64,000 bases of DNA from the NCBI RefSeq assembly GCF_005048225.1, contig NZ_SUNI01000001.1, forward strand, positions 1-64,000, given 5' to 3'. Shown here in pieces: positions 21,770 through 32,096 of the stretch (its first letter is position 1; every line of letters starts with the position of its first letter). The position numbers and the translations under genes are program-made. This DNA comes from Paracoccus gahaiensis (GTDB taxonomy: Bacteria; Pseudomonadota; Alphaproteobacteria; Rhodobacterales; Rhodobacteraceae). Under the pieces are notes generated by a model that saw only the letters and a program-made list of their open reading frames with translations, was not told the DNA's origin and did not search any database.

Positions 21770-22540
21770 CTAGCTGCGCGCGGACAGCGCCCGGCGCAGC
21801 CAGTCAAGCCCCTTGAGGGTGGTCTGCCGGGGGTTGTATTCGCCCGCGACCCAGCCCCGATATCCCCAGTCGTCCAGCTCGGCGAAGAAGGCGGGGTAAT
21901 CCAGCGTGCCGGTATCGGGCTCCTGCCGCCCGGGATGGCCCGCGATCTGGATATGGCGCACCAGCGGCGCCACCTTGCGCCAGCAGGCCATGATGTCGCC
22001 GGTGATGTGCTGGGCGTGGTAGGTGTCCAGCTGCAGCCCCAGATTGGGCGCGGCGATGCGGTCGATGATGTCGATGGCCAGACCATAGTCGGACAGGAAA
22101 TAGCCCGGCATGTCGACCTGGTTCAGCGGTTCGATGGTCAGGCTGGCATGAGGGGCGCGCTTGGTCGCCCAATCGAGGTTGTCAAGAAAGGTCTCCATCG
22201 CCGCCTCGCCCTGGGCCCGGCCCGCCATCAGGTGGATGTGGCGCGTGCGCAGCACCTGGGCCACACGCAGGCTGCGTTCGAAGTCGCGACGGAACCGTTC
22301 CTTCAGTTCCGGAACGGCCGCAAAGCCGCGCGGCCCGCCCGCCCAGTTCGGCGGCGGCGCGTTGATCAGCACGATGTCCAGCCCGGCGGCGATGGCGGCG
22401 CGCGACAGTTCGGGCGCAGCAACATCATAGGGGAACAGGATCTCGACCCCCTCGAACCCGGCCTCGGCGGCGACGGCGAAGCGGTCCAGGATCGGGACCT
22501 CGGTGAACAGCATCGTCAGGTTGGCGGCAAAGCGCGGCAT
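21770..22540 (-). CDS. hyi: hydroxypyruvate isomerase family protein
   Basis: 256 residues with the AP-endonuclease-2-type TIM barrel of the Hyi/OtnI family. Metal-site residues fall in IEPLNQVDMPGYFL (Glu), QLDTYHAQH (Asp), and near the end GWVAGEYNP (Glu). Hyi interconverts hydroxypyruvate and tartronate semialdehyde; OtnI acts on 2-oxo-tetronate, so the true substrate is open. The ATG overlaps the upstream DUF1285 stop by one base (TAATG). No glyoxylate carboligase or tartronate semialdehyde reductase gene is nearby. Confidence 0.85.
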   Translation of the reverse strand: MPRFAANLTMLFTEVPILDRFAVAAEAGFEGVEILFPYDVAAPELSRAAIAAGLDIVLINAPPPNWAGGPRGFAAVPELKERFRRDFERSLRVAQVLRTRHIHLMAGRAQGEAAMETFLDNLDWATKRAPHASLTIEPLNQVDMPGYFLSDYGLAIDIIDRIAAPNLGLQLDTYHAQHITGDIMACWRKVAPLVRHIQIAGHPGRQEPDTGTLDYPAFFAELDDWGYRGWVAGEYNPRQTTLKGLDWLRRALSARS

Positions 22541-23085
22541 TACGGCTCCAATGCGAAGAACTGTCCGCCAGCCTCGATCCCCATGCGACCCTCGGGCCCC
22601 GGGACGGCGGCTGCGGCGAGCCGGTAGAAGGTCTTGCGGTCGATCAGCGCCTCCAGCCCCGCGCGGACATGGACATAGGGGCGCGGCACCTCGGCGCTGC
22701 CCCGCACAATGATGGCATGGTCGGGACCGGCCTCGACCCGGTCGCCCATATTGGTGGTGAAGGTGACGCGGTCCGGCCCGATCTCGGCATCGGTGGCCAG
22801 GAAGGGCGCGTCCTCGACCCGGATGCCCAGCTTTTCCACCGGCGAGACCAGGAAGAACCTGTCGCCCTCGCGTTTCAGGATGCCCGCGAACAGCCGCACC
22901 ATCGCCGGGCGTCCGATCGGCGTGCCGTCATGCAGCCAGGTACCATCGGCGCAGATCAGGAGGTCCATCTCGCCGCAATAGGGGGGATTCCACAGATGCA
23001 CCGGCGGCGGCCCGCCCTTGGCCGCGATTTCGACCGCCTCGGCGAAGCCCGACGCACTCACGCTTTTGTCACCGTTTTCCGCCAT
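22540..23085 (-). CDS. DUF1285 domain protein
   Basis: 181 residues from ATG 23085. Characteristic segments: PPVHLWNPPYCGEMDLLI, DGTWLHDGTPIGRPAMVRLFAGIL, and PVEKLGIRVEDAPFLATDAEI. A soluble protein of unknown function. In many alphaproteobacteria it is encoded divergently from a moxR ATPase, as here (64-base gap). Translationally coupled to hyi. No signal peptide or membrane segment. Confidence 0.85.
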   Translation of the reverse strand: MAENGDKSVSASGFAEAVEIAAKGGPPPVHLWNPPYCGEMDLLICADGTWLHDGTPIGRPAMVRLFAGILKREGDRFFLVSPVEKLGIRVEDAPFLATDAEIGPDRVTFTTNMGDRVEAGPDHAIIVRGSAEVPRPYVHVRAGLEALIDRKTFYRLAAAAVPGPEGRMGIEAGGQFFALEP

Positions 23086-23149
23086 TCGATCTGGTCGCCT
23101 TCTGCCCGACTGCCTATGCTTCGTCATAAAGCAGCGGAAGGGCAATGTC

Positions 23150-24153
<1,004 letters not shown>

Positions 24154-24157
<4 letters not shown>

Positions 24158-25047
24158 GCGTCACGCCGCCCGCCGATCTGCGCGCCCGCGCCGAGGCGGC
24201 CTCGGGCCACCTGCCGGGCCTGATCCTGTCGGCCGAGCGGCTGGCGGCGATGGTCGCGCCCGGCGCCCACGGGCTGCGGCGCGCGGGCCCGGGCGAGGAT
24301 TTCTGGCAATACCGCCCCGCCGCCTCGGGCGACGGGGCCCGCAGCATCGACTGGCGCCGCTCGGCCCGGTCCGACGTGCAGTTCGTGCGCGACCGCGAGG
24401 CGCAGACCGCGCAGGCCGCCGCCATCTGGCTGTCGCGCGGGCAGGGGATGGGCTTCACCGGCGGGCCGGACCGCCCGACTAAGGCGGGTTTCGGGCAGCT
24501 TCTGGCGCTGGCCACCGCCATGCTGATGCTGCGCGGCGGGGAAAAGGTGGGCCTTCTGGGCCAGCCCGCCCGCGCTGGCCGGATGCAAGCCGATCGACTG
24601 GCCGAGGCCTTGGCCCTGACCCCTGCGACCGGGCGCGACGACGACACCCCGCCGCCCGGCGCGCTGCGCCCGGGGCAGCGGGTGGTCGTGCTGTCCGATT
24701 TCCTGGCCGATCCGGCTTGGGTGGCGGATTTGCTGGCGCAGGCGGCGGGGCTGGGGGTGGGCGGCGTGCTGCTGCAGATCCTCGATCCCGACGAGGCGCG
24801 CTTCCCCTTCGATGGTGCGGTCGAGTTCCGCTCGCTCAGCGGCGCGGTCCGCCATGACAGCCGCGATGCGGGCGGCCTGCGTGCCGCCTATCTGGCCCGG
24901 CTGGCCGAACGGCAGGACTGGCTGGCCGCGCAGGCGCGGCAGGCGGGCTGGCAGTTCGCGACCCGGCAGACCGATGGCGATCCGGCCCAAGCGCTGAACT
25001 GGCTGTGGCAGGCCCTGGGCCAGACGGCCGGGCAGGGGGCGCGCTGA
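24154..25047 (+). CDS. DUF58 domain protein
   Basis: 297 residues, starting inside the moxR stop (ATGA) and ending in TGATG with the next gene. The DUF58 signature is clear in GEDFWQYRPAASGDGARSIDWRRSARSD. The C-terminal half resembles a vWA-like fold (RVVVLSDFLAD). DUF58 proteins are the commonest MoxR partner; here it is cytoplasmic, with no membrane helix. Role inferred from operon context: adaptor or substrate of the MoxR chaperone acting on the downstream membrane proteins. Confidence 0.9.
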
Positions 25048-27803
25048 TGCTGCTGCTGGGGCCTCTGGGCTTTGCCGCCCCCTGGCTGCTGGGCGCGCTG
25101 ATCGCCTTGCCGGTCCTGTGGGTGATCCTGCGCGCCATGCCGCCCGCGCCCAAGCGCATCGCCTTTCCGGGCGTTGCGCTGCTGAGGGGGCTGGCCGACC
25201 GCGCGCCGCTGGCGCAGCGCACGCCCTGGTGGCTGCTGTTGATCCGGCTGGCGGCGGTGGCGGCGCTGATCCTGGCCTTTGCCGGGCCGGTCTGGCGCCC
25301 GGTGGTCCAGCCCGCCGCCGAGGGGCCGCTGCTGGTCGTGATGGATGCGGGCTTCGCCGCCGCCCCCGACTGGGCCGCGCGCCAGGGTCGGGCCGAACGC
25401 GCCCTGACCCAAGCCGCCGCCGCGGGCCGCCCCGCCGCCCTGATCCTGGCCGATGGCCGCACGCGTCCCGGCGCGCTGGCCTTCCAGCCCGCCGGTGCCC
25501 TGCCGGCGGGGCTGCGGGGCGCGCAGCCGGTGTCCTGGTCCTCGCGCCTTGCGGGCGATCCCGAGGAGGCGCTGGCCGAGGCGCCGCAGGGCCGCCTGTC
25601 GACCCTGTGGATCGCGGACGGCACCGATCATCCCGACCGCGCGGACTGGCTGGCGGCGCTGGCCGCGCGCGGGCCGGTGACGGTGGTGCCCCCGGCGCGG
25701 CCTCTGCGCACGCTGGCGCTGGAGGGCGGCGACACGCCCTCGCTGAGCCTGACCGCCACTGACGCGGCCGCGCCCGAGATCCTGGCCATCGGCCCCGACC
25801 CGCAGGGGATCGAGCGCACCCTGGCCCGCCTGACCCCCGGCGATCCGACCGATCGCGACGGTCTGACCGCGCGCGCCGTGGCCATCGACCTGCCGCCCGA
25901 ATTGCGCAACCGTATCACCCGCTTCCAGATCGAGGCCGAGACCCATGCCGGCGCCGTCGTGCTGGCCGACGACCGCGTGCGCCGCCGCAAGGTCGCGCTG
26001 GTGGGCGAGGCCGTGGGCCAGGCCGAGGGGCAGCAGCTGCTGGAACAGTCCCACTATCTGCGCCAGGCCTTGGCGCCCGGGTCCGATCTGGTCGAGGGCA
26101 CGCTTGGCGACGTGCTGGACAGCGCGCCCGACGTGATCGTGCTGATCGACCAGGTCCAGCTGGCCGAGACGGCGGCGCTGATGACCTGGGTCGATGGCGG
26201 CGGGCTGCTGATCCGCTTTGCCGGGCCGCGCATGGCCGGATACGACCGGCTGATCGACGAGCCGCTGCTGCCCGTGGCCCTGCGCCAGGGCGGGCGCGAC
26301 ATCGGCGGCGCGCTCTCCTGGGGCGATCCGCGCGGGCTGGCGCCCTTTGCGGCGGACGGCCCCTTCGCGGGGCTGTCGGTGCCCGAGGATGTGTCCGTGC
26401 GCGCGCAGCTGATGGCGCAACCCGCCCCCGATCTGGCGGGCAAGACCTTGGCCGCGCTGTCGGACGGCACGCCGCTGATCACCCGCGACCGGCTTGGCGA
26501 GGGGCAGGTGGTGCTGGTCCATGTGACCGCCAATGCCGAATGGTCGAACCTGCCGCTGTCGGGCCTTTTCGTGCAGATGGTCGAGCGGCTGGTCGCCACC
26601 GCCCGCCTGACCCCCGCCGAGGAAGCCTCGGATGACCGCCAGCAGCCCTTCTGGACGCCCCTGACCGTGCTGGACGGCTTTGGCCGTCCTGGCCCCGCCG
26701 AGGGGCTGGCCCCGGTCCCCGCCGCCGATCTGGCCCAGGGCCCCGGCCCCGACCGCCCCGCCGGCATCTATGCGGCGGGCGAGCGGCGGCAGGCCCTGAA
26801 TGCGGGCGGCGCCTTCAGCCGTGCCGACTGGCCCGGCGCCACGGTCGAGGCCGTGGGCACCAGGCCCGGACGCAACCTCAAGGGCGCGCTTCTGGCGGCG
26901 GCGGCGCTGCTGCTGGCGCTGGATGCGCTCGGCTCGGCCTGGCTGGCGCGCGGGCGGGGCCGGGGGGCCATGGCCGCGATCCTTCTGGGCCTGGCGATCC
27001 TGCCCGGACCCCGGGCACAGGCGCAGGACCTGGACCCCGACCTGATGCGCGCCGCAGGCGAGGTCGCGCTGGCCTATGTGATCACCGGCGACGCTAGGGT
27101 CGACGAGGCCTCCGAGCAGGGGCTGTCGGGGCTGTCGCTGGCCCTGCGGGCGCGCACCTCGGTCGAGCCGGGCGCGCCCATCGGCATCGACCTCGAAGCA
27201 GACGACTTGTCCCTGCTGACCTTCCTCTACTGGCCGATCACCGAAGGGCAGACAGCACCCGGGGCCCGCGCCTATCTGCGGCTGAACGCCTTCCTGCGCT
27301 CCGGCGGGATGATCCTGTTCGACACGCGCGACGGCGACATCGCCGGGGTGGGCGGGCCGGACATGTCCGACGCCTTGCGCCGTCTGGCGGCACCGCTGGA
27401 CATCCCGCCGCTGGCCCCGGTGCCCGACGATCACGTCCTGACGCGCGCCTTCTACCTGCTCGAGGATTTCCCCGGCCGCTGGCAGGGCAACCCGGTCTGG
27501 CTGGAGGCGCCGCCCGTGGACGCCGCAACCGCCGACGGCATGCCCTTCCGGCAGCTGAATGACGGGGTCAGCCCGGTGGTGATCGGCGGCAACAACTGGG
27601 CCGAGGCCTGGGCCGTGGACGAGAACGGCTATGCCGCCTATCCCATCGGCCGGGGCTGGGAGGGCGAGCAGCAGCGCGAGATCGCCACCCGCTTCGGCAT
27701 CAACCTGATCATGTATGTGCTGACGGGCAATTACAAATCCGACCAGGTCCATGTGCCGGCCCTGCTGGACCGCCTGCGGACCGAGGAGTTCCTGGCCCCA
27801 TGA
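25047..27803 (+). CDS. BatA-like / DUF4159 membrane protein
   Basis: 918 residues. N-terminal aerotolerance-type segment with two membrane helices (GFAAPWLLGALIALPVLWVIL and WWLLLIRLAAVAALILAFAGPVW), a long periplasmic region with a vWA-like fold lacking an obvious MIDAS motif, two more helices near residues 615-665, then a C-terminal DUF4159 domain (about 670-918, including LIMYVLTGNYKSDQVHVPALLDRL). The DUF4159 fold resembles glutamine-amidotransferase-like domains. No enzymatic activity is established. Starts in the DUF58 stop and overlaps the next gene by ATGA, implying a fixed stoichiometric complex. Confidence 0.85.
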   Translation: MLLLGPLGFAAPWLLGALIALPVLWVILRAMPPAPKRIAFPGVALLRGLADRAPLAQRTPWWLLLIRLAAVAALILAFAGPVWRPVVQPAAEGPLLVVMDAGFAAAPDWAARQGRAERALTQAAAAGRPAALILADGRTRPGALAFQPAGALPAGLRGAQPVSWSSRLAGDPEEALAEAPQGRLSTLWIADGTDHPDRADWLAALAARGPVTVVPPARPLRTLALEGGDTPSLSLTATDAAAPEILAIGPDPQGIERTLARLTPGDPTDRDGLTARAVAIDLPPELRNRITRFQIEAETHAGAVVLADDRVRRRKVALVGEAVGQAEGQQLLEQSHYLRQALAPGSDLVEGTLGDVLDSAPDVIVLIDQVQLAETAALMTWVDGGGLLIRFAGPRMAGYDRLIDEPLLPVALRQGGRDIGGALSWGDPRGLAPFAADGPFAGLSVPEDVSVRAQLMAQPAPDLAGKTLAALSDGTPLITRDRLGEGQVVLVHVTANAEWSNLPLSGLFVQMVERLVATARLTPAEEASDDRQQPFWTPLTVLDGFGRPGPAEGLAPVPAADLAQGPGPDRPAGIYAAGERRQALNAGGAFSRADWPGATVEAVGTRPGRNLKGALLAAAALLLALDALGSAWLARGRGRGAMAAILLGLAILPGPRAQAQDLDPDLMRAAGEVALAYVITGDARVDEASEQGLSGLSLALRARTSVEPGAPIGIDLEADDLSLLTFLYWPITEGQTAPGARAYLRLNAFLRSGGMILFDTRDGDIAGVGGPDMSDALRRLAAPLDIPPLAPVPDDHVLTRAFYLLEDFPGRWQGNPVWLEAPPVDAATADGMPFRQLNDGVSPVVIGGNNWAEAWAVDENGYAAYPIGRGWEGEQQREIATRFGINLIMYVLTGNYKSDQVHVPALLDRLRTEEFLAP

Positions 27804-29896
27804 CCGCCACCCTGACCCAGCTGCGCTTCGATCCCGCCCTGCCGTGGTGGGCCATCGTGGCGCTTGCCGTGCTGGCTGCGCTGGTCGCGGGCTTCGCGCT
27901 GTGGCGGGGCTTGCGGGGCTGGGCCTGGCGCGGGCTGGCGGGTCTGGCCGCCGCGCTGGCGCTGGCGGGACCGGCGCTGGAACTGGGCACCCGGGCGGGG
28001 CTGTCCGACATCGTGATCCTGCTGGATGACCGCTCCTCCAGCCAAGACCTGCCGGGGCGGGCCGGGCAGGTTGATCAGGCCGTGGAGGCGCTGACCGACG
28101 GGATCGGCGCCCTGCCGGGCACCGACCTGCGCCGCGTGACGGTGGGCGACGACGACGATGGCACGCTGCTGGGCACCGCCCTGTCGCGCGCGGTGGCCGC
28201 CGAACCCGAGGCCCGGCTGGCGGGCGTCATCGCCCTGACCGATGGCCGCCTGCACGATCCCGCGCAACTGCCCGAAGGGCTGCCCGCGCCGCTGCATGTG
28301 CTGCTGACCGGCCAGCCCGAGGACTGGGACCGCCGCCTGGTGATCGAGGAGGCCCCTGCCTTCGGCCTGATCGACCAGGAGGTGACCATCCGCCTGCGCG
28401 TCGAGGATCAGGGCGCCGTCCCCGAGGGCCAGCAGACGGGCAGCGTCGCCCTGCGCCTGTCGGTGGACGGCGAGGACGGCCAGACCGTTGCCGTGCCGCT
28501 GAACACCAGCCTGACCCTGCCGGTCATCCCGCGCCACGCGGGCCAGAACGTGGTGCAGATCGAACTGGCCGAGGCGCCTCCGGGCGAGCTGACCGATCGC
28601 AACAACGCCGCCGCCATCAGCATCACCGGCGTGCGCGACCGGCTGCGCGTGCTGCTGGTCTCGGGCGAGCCGCATGCGGGCGAGCGGACCTGGCGCAACC
28701 TGCTGAAATCGGATGCGGGCGTCGATCTGATCCATTTCACCATCCTGCGGCCGCCCGACAAGTTCGACGGTGTCCCGGTCAGCGAGCTGTCGCTGATCGC
28801 CTTCCCGACGCGCGAGCTGTTCCTGGACCGGATCGACGATTTCGACCTGATCATCTTCGACCGCTACAGCGTGCGGGGTATCCTGCCGCCCGACTATTAC
28901 CTCAACATCGCCCGCTATGTCGAAGAGGGGGGCGCGATCCTGGTCTCGGCCGGGCCCGAGATGGCCTCGGTCGAAAGCCTGAACCTGTCGCCTTTGGGGC
29001 CGATCCTGCCCGCCCGCCCCACCGGACGGGTGATCGAGGAGCCCTATCTGCCGCGCCTGACCGAGGATGGGCGCCGCCATCCGGTCACCGCCGGTCTGGC
29101 CGGTCCCGATCCCGATGAACCGGACTGGGGCCGCTGGCTGCGCATGGCCGAGGTGACCCCCGAGCCCGGCGCCCAGGTCGCCCTGACCGGGGCCGAGGAC
29201 AGCCCGCTTCTGATCCTGGACCGCGTGGGCGAGGGGCGCGTCGCGCTGCTGACCAGCGATCAGGTCTGGCTGTGGGGGCGCGGCTTCGAGGGCGGCGGCC
29301 CGCAGCTGGAGCTGTTGCGCCGCATCGCCCACTGGTCGATGCAGGAACCCGAGCTGGAGGAAGAGGCGCTTCTGGCCGATGTCAGCGACGGCCTGACCGT
29401 GGCCCTGACGCGGCGCACGATGCAGGATAGCGCCGGGCCGCTGCAGGTGACCCATCCCGACGGCACGGTGACCCAGGTGCCGCTGGCCCCGGACGGGCCG
29501 GGCCGCTTCATCGCCGACTGGACCGCGCCCGAGCCGGGGCTCTACCGTCTGGTCGATGGCGACATCGCCCGCGTGCTGGCGCTCGGTCCCGCGGCACCCC
29601 GCGAATTCGAGGAGACGGTGGCCGACGCGCCCCTGCTGGCCGCGCTGACCGACGCTTCGGGCGGATCCGTCCTGCGCTTGTCGGACGGCGTGCCCGACCT
29701 GCGCCAGACCCGTGCGGGCCGCGCCGCCAGCGGCACGGGCCTCGGCGGCCCCTGGATCGGCGTCACCCCCCGCGACGCCGCGCAGATCACCGGGCTGGAC
29801 CGCCGCCCCCTGCTGCCGGGCTGGGCCTGGCTGGCGCTGATCTCGGGCCTGATCCTCACCGGCTGGCTGGCCGAGGGGCGGCGCCGCCCCGCCTGA
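27800..29896 (+). CDS. large membrane protein with glutamine-amidotransferase-like domain
   Basis: 698 residues. Two N-terminal helices (WWAIVALAVLAALVAGFALW and a second Ala/Leu-rich one), a vWA-like segment beginning DIVILLDDRSSSQD, beta-rich middle part, a class-I GATase-like domain (RVLLVSGEPHAGERTWRNLL ... FDLIIFDRYS ... GGAILVSAGPE) and a final helix (AWLALISGLILTGWLA). The nucleophile-elbow cysteine of true amidotransferases is not evident, so it is probably a binding module. Last gene of the moxR operon; commonly found with moxR, DUF58 and DUF4159 genes in alphaproteobacteria. Function unknown, presumably envelope maintenance. Confidence 0.8.
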   Translation: MTATLTQLRFDPALPWWAIVALAVLAALVAGFALWRGLRGWAWRGLAGLAAALALAGPALELGTRAGLSDIVILLDDRSSSQDLPGRAGQVDQAVEALTDGIGALPGTDLRRVTVGDDDDGTLLGTALSRAVAAEPEARLAGVIALTDGRLHDPAQLPEGLPAPLHVLLTGQPEDWDRRLVIEEAPAFGLIDQEVTIRLRVEDQGAVPEGQQTGSVALRLSVDGEDGQTVAVPLNTSLTLPVIPRHAGQNVVQIELAEAPPGELTDRNNAAAISITGVRDRLRVLLVSGEPHAGERTWRNLLKSDAGVDLIHFTILRPPDKFDGVPVSELSLIAFPTRELFLDRIDDFDLIIFDRYSVRGILPPDYYLNIARYVEEGGAILVSAGPEMASVESLNLSPLGPILPARPTGRVIEEPYLPRLTEDGRRHPVTAGLAGPDPDEPDWGRWLRMAEVTPEPGAQVALTGAEDSPLLILDRVGEGRVALLTSDQVWLWGRGFEGGGPQLELLRRIAHWSMQEPELEEEALLADVSDGLTVALTRRTMQDSAGPLQVTHPDGTVTQVPLAPDGPGRFIADWTAPEPGLYRLVDGDIARVLALGPAAPREFEETVADAPLLAALTDASGGSVLRLSDGVPDLRQTRAGRAASGTGLGGPWIGVTPRDAAQITGLDRRPLLPGWAWLALISGLILTGWLAEGRRRPA

Positions 29897-29957
29897 GCCG
29901 CTTGCCATCCGCCGCCTCGATTGCTAACCCCGTTCAAACCGCCCGAAGGAACGACCC

Positions 29958-30434
29958 ATGGCCGAAGCCGAGCGCAACCCCGCCCCTTATACCGAGGCCG
30001 ATCTGGCGCTGATCAAGCGGATCATCCCGCATCGCTATCCGTTCCTGTTCATCGACAAGGTGCGCGACATCGTCCCCTTCGAAAGCGCCGTGGGCATCAA
30101 GAACGTGACCGCCAACGAGCCGCATTTCCAGGGCCATTTCCCCAACCACCCGATCATGCCCGGCGTCACCATCATCGAGGCGATGGCCCAGACCGCCGCC
30201 GTCGTCGTGGGCATCAGCATGAACGTGATCGACGAGGACATGCAGACCTATTTCATGGGCATCGACAACTGCAAGTTCCGCCGCATGGTCGTGCCGGGCG
30301 ACGTGCTGGAACTGCATTGCCGCGCCATCCGCGGCGGCGGCAAGATCTGGAAGTTCGAGGGCCGTGCCCTGGTCGACGGCCAGCTTTGTGCCTCGGCCGA
30401 ATACACGGCCATGATGGCCAAGAAGGATGGCTGA
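29958..30434 (+). CDS. fabZ: 3-hydroxyacyl-ACP dehydratase
   Basis: 158 residues; AAGGA eight bases before the ATG. Hot-dog-fold dehydratase of fatty acid elongation, also supplying hydroxyacyl chains for lipid A. The catalytic pair is His60 and Glu74 in [20 protein letters not shown]. The end overlaps lpxA by eight bases, the classic fabZ-lpxA coupling that balances fatty acid and lipid A synthesis. Confidence 0.97.
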   Translation: MAEAERNPAPYTEADLALIKRIIPHRYPFLFIDKVRDIVPFESAVGIKNVTANEPHFQGHFPNHPIMPGVTIIEAMAQTAAVVVGISMNVIDEDMQTYFMGIDNCKFRRMVVPGDVLELHCRAIRGGGKIWKFEGRALVDGQLCASAEYTAMMAKKDG

Positions 30435-31215
30435 AGCCGCCATCCACCCCTCGGCCGTGATCGAACCCGGCGCCGAGATCGGCGCCGATGTCGAGATCGG
30501 GCCGTTCTCGGTCGTCGGACCCCGCGTCCGGCTGGCGGACGGGGTGGTGCTGAAATCCCATGTGGTCGTCACCGGCGACACCGAGGTGGGCGAGGGCACG
30601 GTGATCTTCCCCTTCGCCTCGATCGGCGAGGTGCCGCAGGACCTGAAGTTCAAGGGCGAGGATGTGCGCCTGCGCATCGGCGCCCGCAACCGCATCCGCG
30701 AATACGTGACGATGAACCCCGGCACGGCGGGCGGCGGCGGCGAGACGGTGGTGGGCGATGATGGGCTGTTCATGGCCTCCAGCCATGTGGGCCATGACTG
30801 CCGCATCGGCGACCGGGTGATCCTGGCCAACAGCGTCGCCATCGCCGGGCATTGCCATCTGGAGGATGACGTCATCGTCGGCGGGCTGTCGGGCGTGCAT
30901 CAATGGGTACGCATCGGACGCGGCGCGATGATCGGGGCGGTGACGATGGTGACCGCCGACGTGATCCCCTATGGGCTGGTGCAGGGTCCGCGCGGGCATC
31001 TGGACGGGCTGAACATCGTGGGCCTGCGCCGTCGCGGGGCCAGCCGGTCCGACATCGCGGCGCTGCGCGCGCTGCTGGCCGATCTGGGCGCCGGATCTTT
31101 CCGCGACGCCGCCCGCACCCGCGCCGAGTCGCAGGTGACAGGCATGGAGCGCGACGTGCTCGATTTCATCCTCGGCCCCTCGGATCGCAGCTTCCTGGCG
31201 CCCCGGCCCGCATGA
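30427..31215 (+). CDS. lpxA: UDP-N-acetylglucosamine acyltransferase
   Basis: 262 residues. Left-handed beta-helix acyltransferase built from hexapeptide repeats ([20 protein letters not shown] and following), which transfers 3-hydroxyacyl from ACP to UDP-GlcNAc in the first step of lipid A synthesis. The catalytic His lies in [14 protein letters not shown]. The C-terminal helical domain is present. Overlaps fabZ at the start and lpxI at the end. Confidence 0.97.
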   Translation: MAEAAIHPSAVIEPGAEIGADVEIGPFSVVGPRVRLADGVVLKSHVVVTGDTEVGEGTVIFPFASIGEVPQDLKFKGEDVRLRIGARNRIREYVTMNPGTAGGGGETVVGDDGLFMASSHVGHDCRIGDRVILANSVAIAGHCHLEDDVIVGGLSGVHQWVRIGRGAMIGAVTMVTADVIPYGLVQGPRGHLDGLNIVGLRRRGASRSDIAALRALLADLGAGSFRDAARTRAESQVTGMERDVLDFILGPSDRSFLAPRPA

Positions 31216-32033
31216 GCCGCATCGCCCTCATCGCGGGTCAGGGCGCCCTGGCCCCGGCGGTCGCCGCCTGCCTAGACGATCCGCTGGTCTATACCCTGCA
31301 GGGGTTCGCGCCCGAAGGCCTGCCCGCCACGCCCTTCCGGCTGGAACGCCTGATCCCCTTCATGGACGAGCTGCACGCGCAGGGCGTCACCCGCGTCATC
31401 TTCGCAGGCGCCATCCGTCGCCCCCGGCTTGACCCCGAACTCTTCGATCCGCGCACCGCGCAGCTGGTGCCGCGCATCCTGTCGGCGCTGCAGTCGGGCG
31501 ATGACGCAGCCCTGCGCACGGTCCTCGACATCTTCGAGGAAAACGACCTGGCCATCTGTTCTGTCTCGGAAATCACCCCTGACCTGATCCCCGATGAGGG
31601 GGTGCTGACCGGCGCGCCCTCGGACGCGGACCGCCGCGACGTGCAGCGCGCCGCCGAAATCCTGGCACAGACCGGCCCCCTGGATCTGGGCCAAGGGGCG
31701 GTGGTCGCCCAAGGCCTGTGCCTGGCGCTGGAGACCCTGCCGGGCACCGCCGCCATGCTGGACTTCGCGGCCCGCCACACCGATCTGCGTCCCAATCCGG
31801 CAGGCGCGCGCGGCATCCTCTACAAGGCGCCGAAGCCCGGGCAGGACCGCCGCATCGACCTGCCGACCCTTGGCCCCGACAGCGTCGATCAGGCCGCCGC
31901 CGCAGGATTGGCCGGGATCGCGTGGCAGGCGGGCGGCGTGATCCTGCTGGACCGCGCCGAGGCGCTGCGCCGTGCAGAGGCAGCCGGGCTGTTCCTCTGG
32001 GCAGCGGGCCCCTTCGCGGGCGATCCGGGCTGA
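31212..32033 (+). CDS. lpxI: UDP-2,3-diacylglucosamine pyrophosphatase LpxI
   Basis: 273 residues, start overlapping the lpxA stop (ATGA). It belongs to the DUF1009/LpxI family ([58 protein letters not shown]), which replaces LpxH in most alphaproteobacteria and hydrolyses UDP-2,3-diacylglucosamine to lipid X. Its position between lpxA and lpxB supports this. lpxD is not adjacent. Confidence 0.93.
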   Translation: MSRIALIAGQGALAPAVAACLDDPLVYTLQGFAPEGLPATPFRLERLIPFMDELHAQGVTRVIFAGAIRRPRLDPELFDPRTAQLVPRILSALQSGDDAALRTVLDIFEENDLAICSVSEITPDLIPDEGVLTGAPSDADRRDVQRAAEILAQTGPLDLGQGAVVAQGLCLALETLPGTAAMLDFAARHTDLRPNPAGARGILYKAPKPGQDRRIDLPTLGPDSVDQAAAAGLAGIAWQAGGVILLDRAEALRRAEAAGLFLWAAGPFAGDPG

Positions 32034-32096
32034 AAGCTCTGGTCACCTCTCCTTTGTCGAAATACCCATGACAGCGCAGCAACAAGGCGGACCGGC

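Noticed and set aside
24888..27752. 954-codon minus-strand frame opposite the DUF4159 gene
   Set aside because: Antisense shadow produced by third-position GC bias; no ribosome site or recognisable motif.
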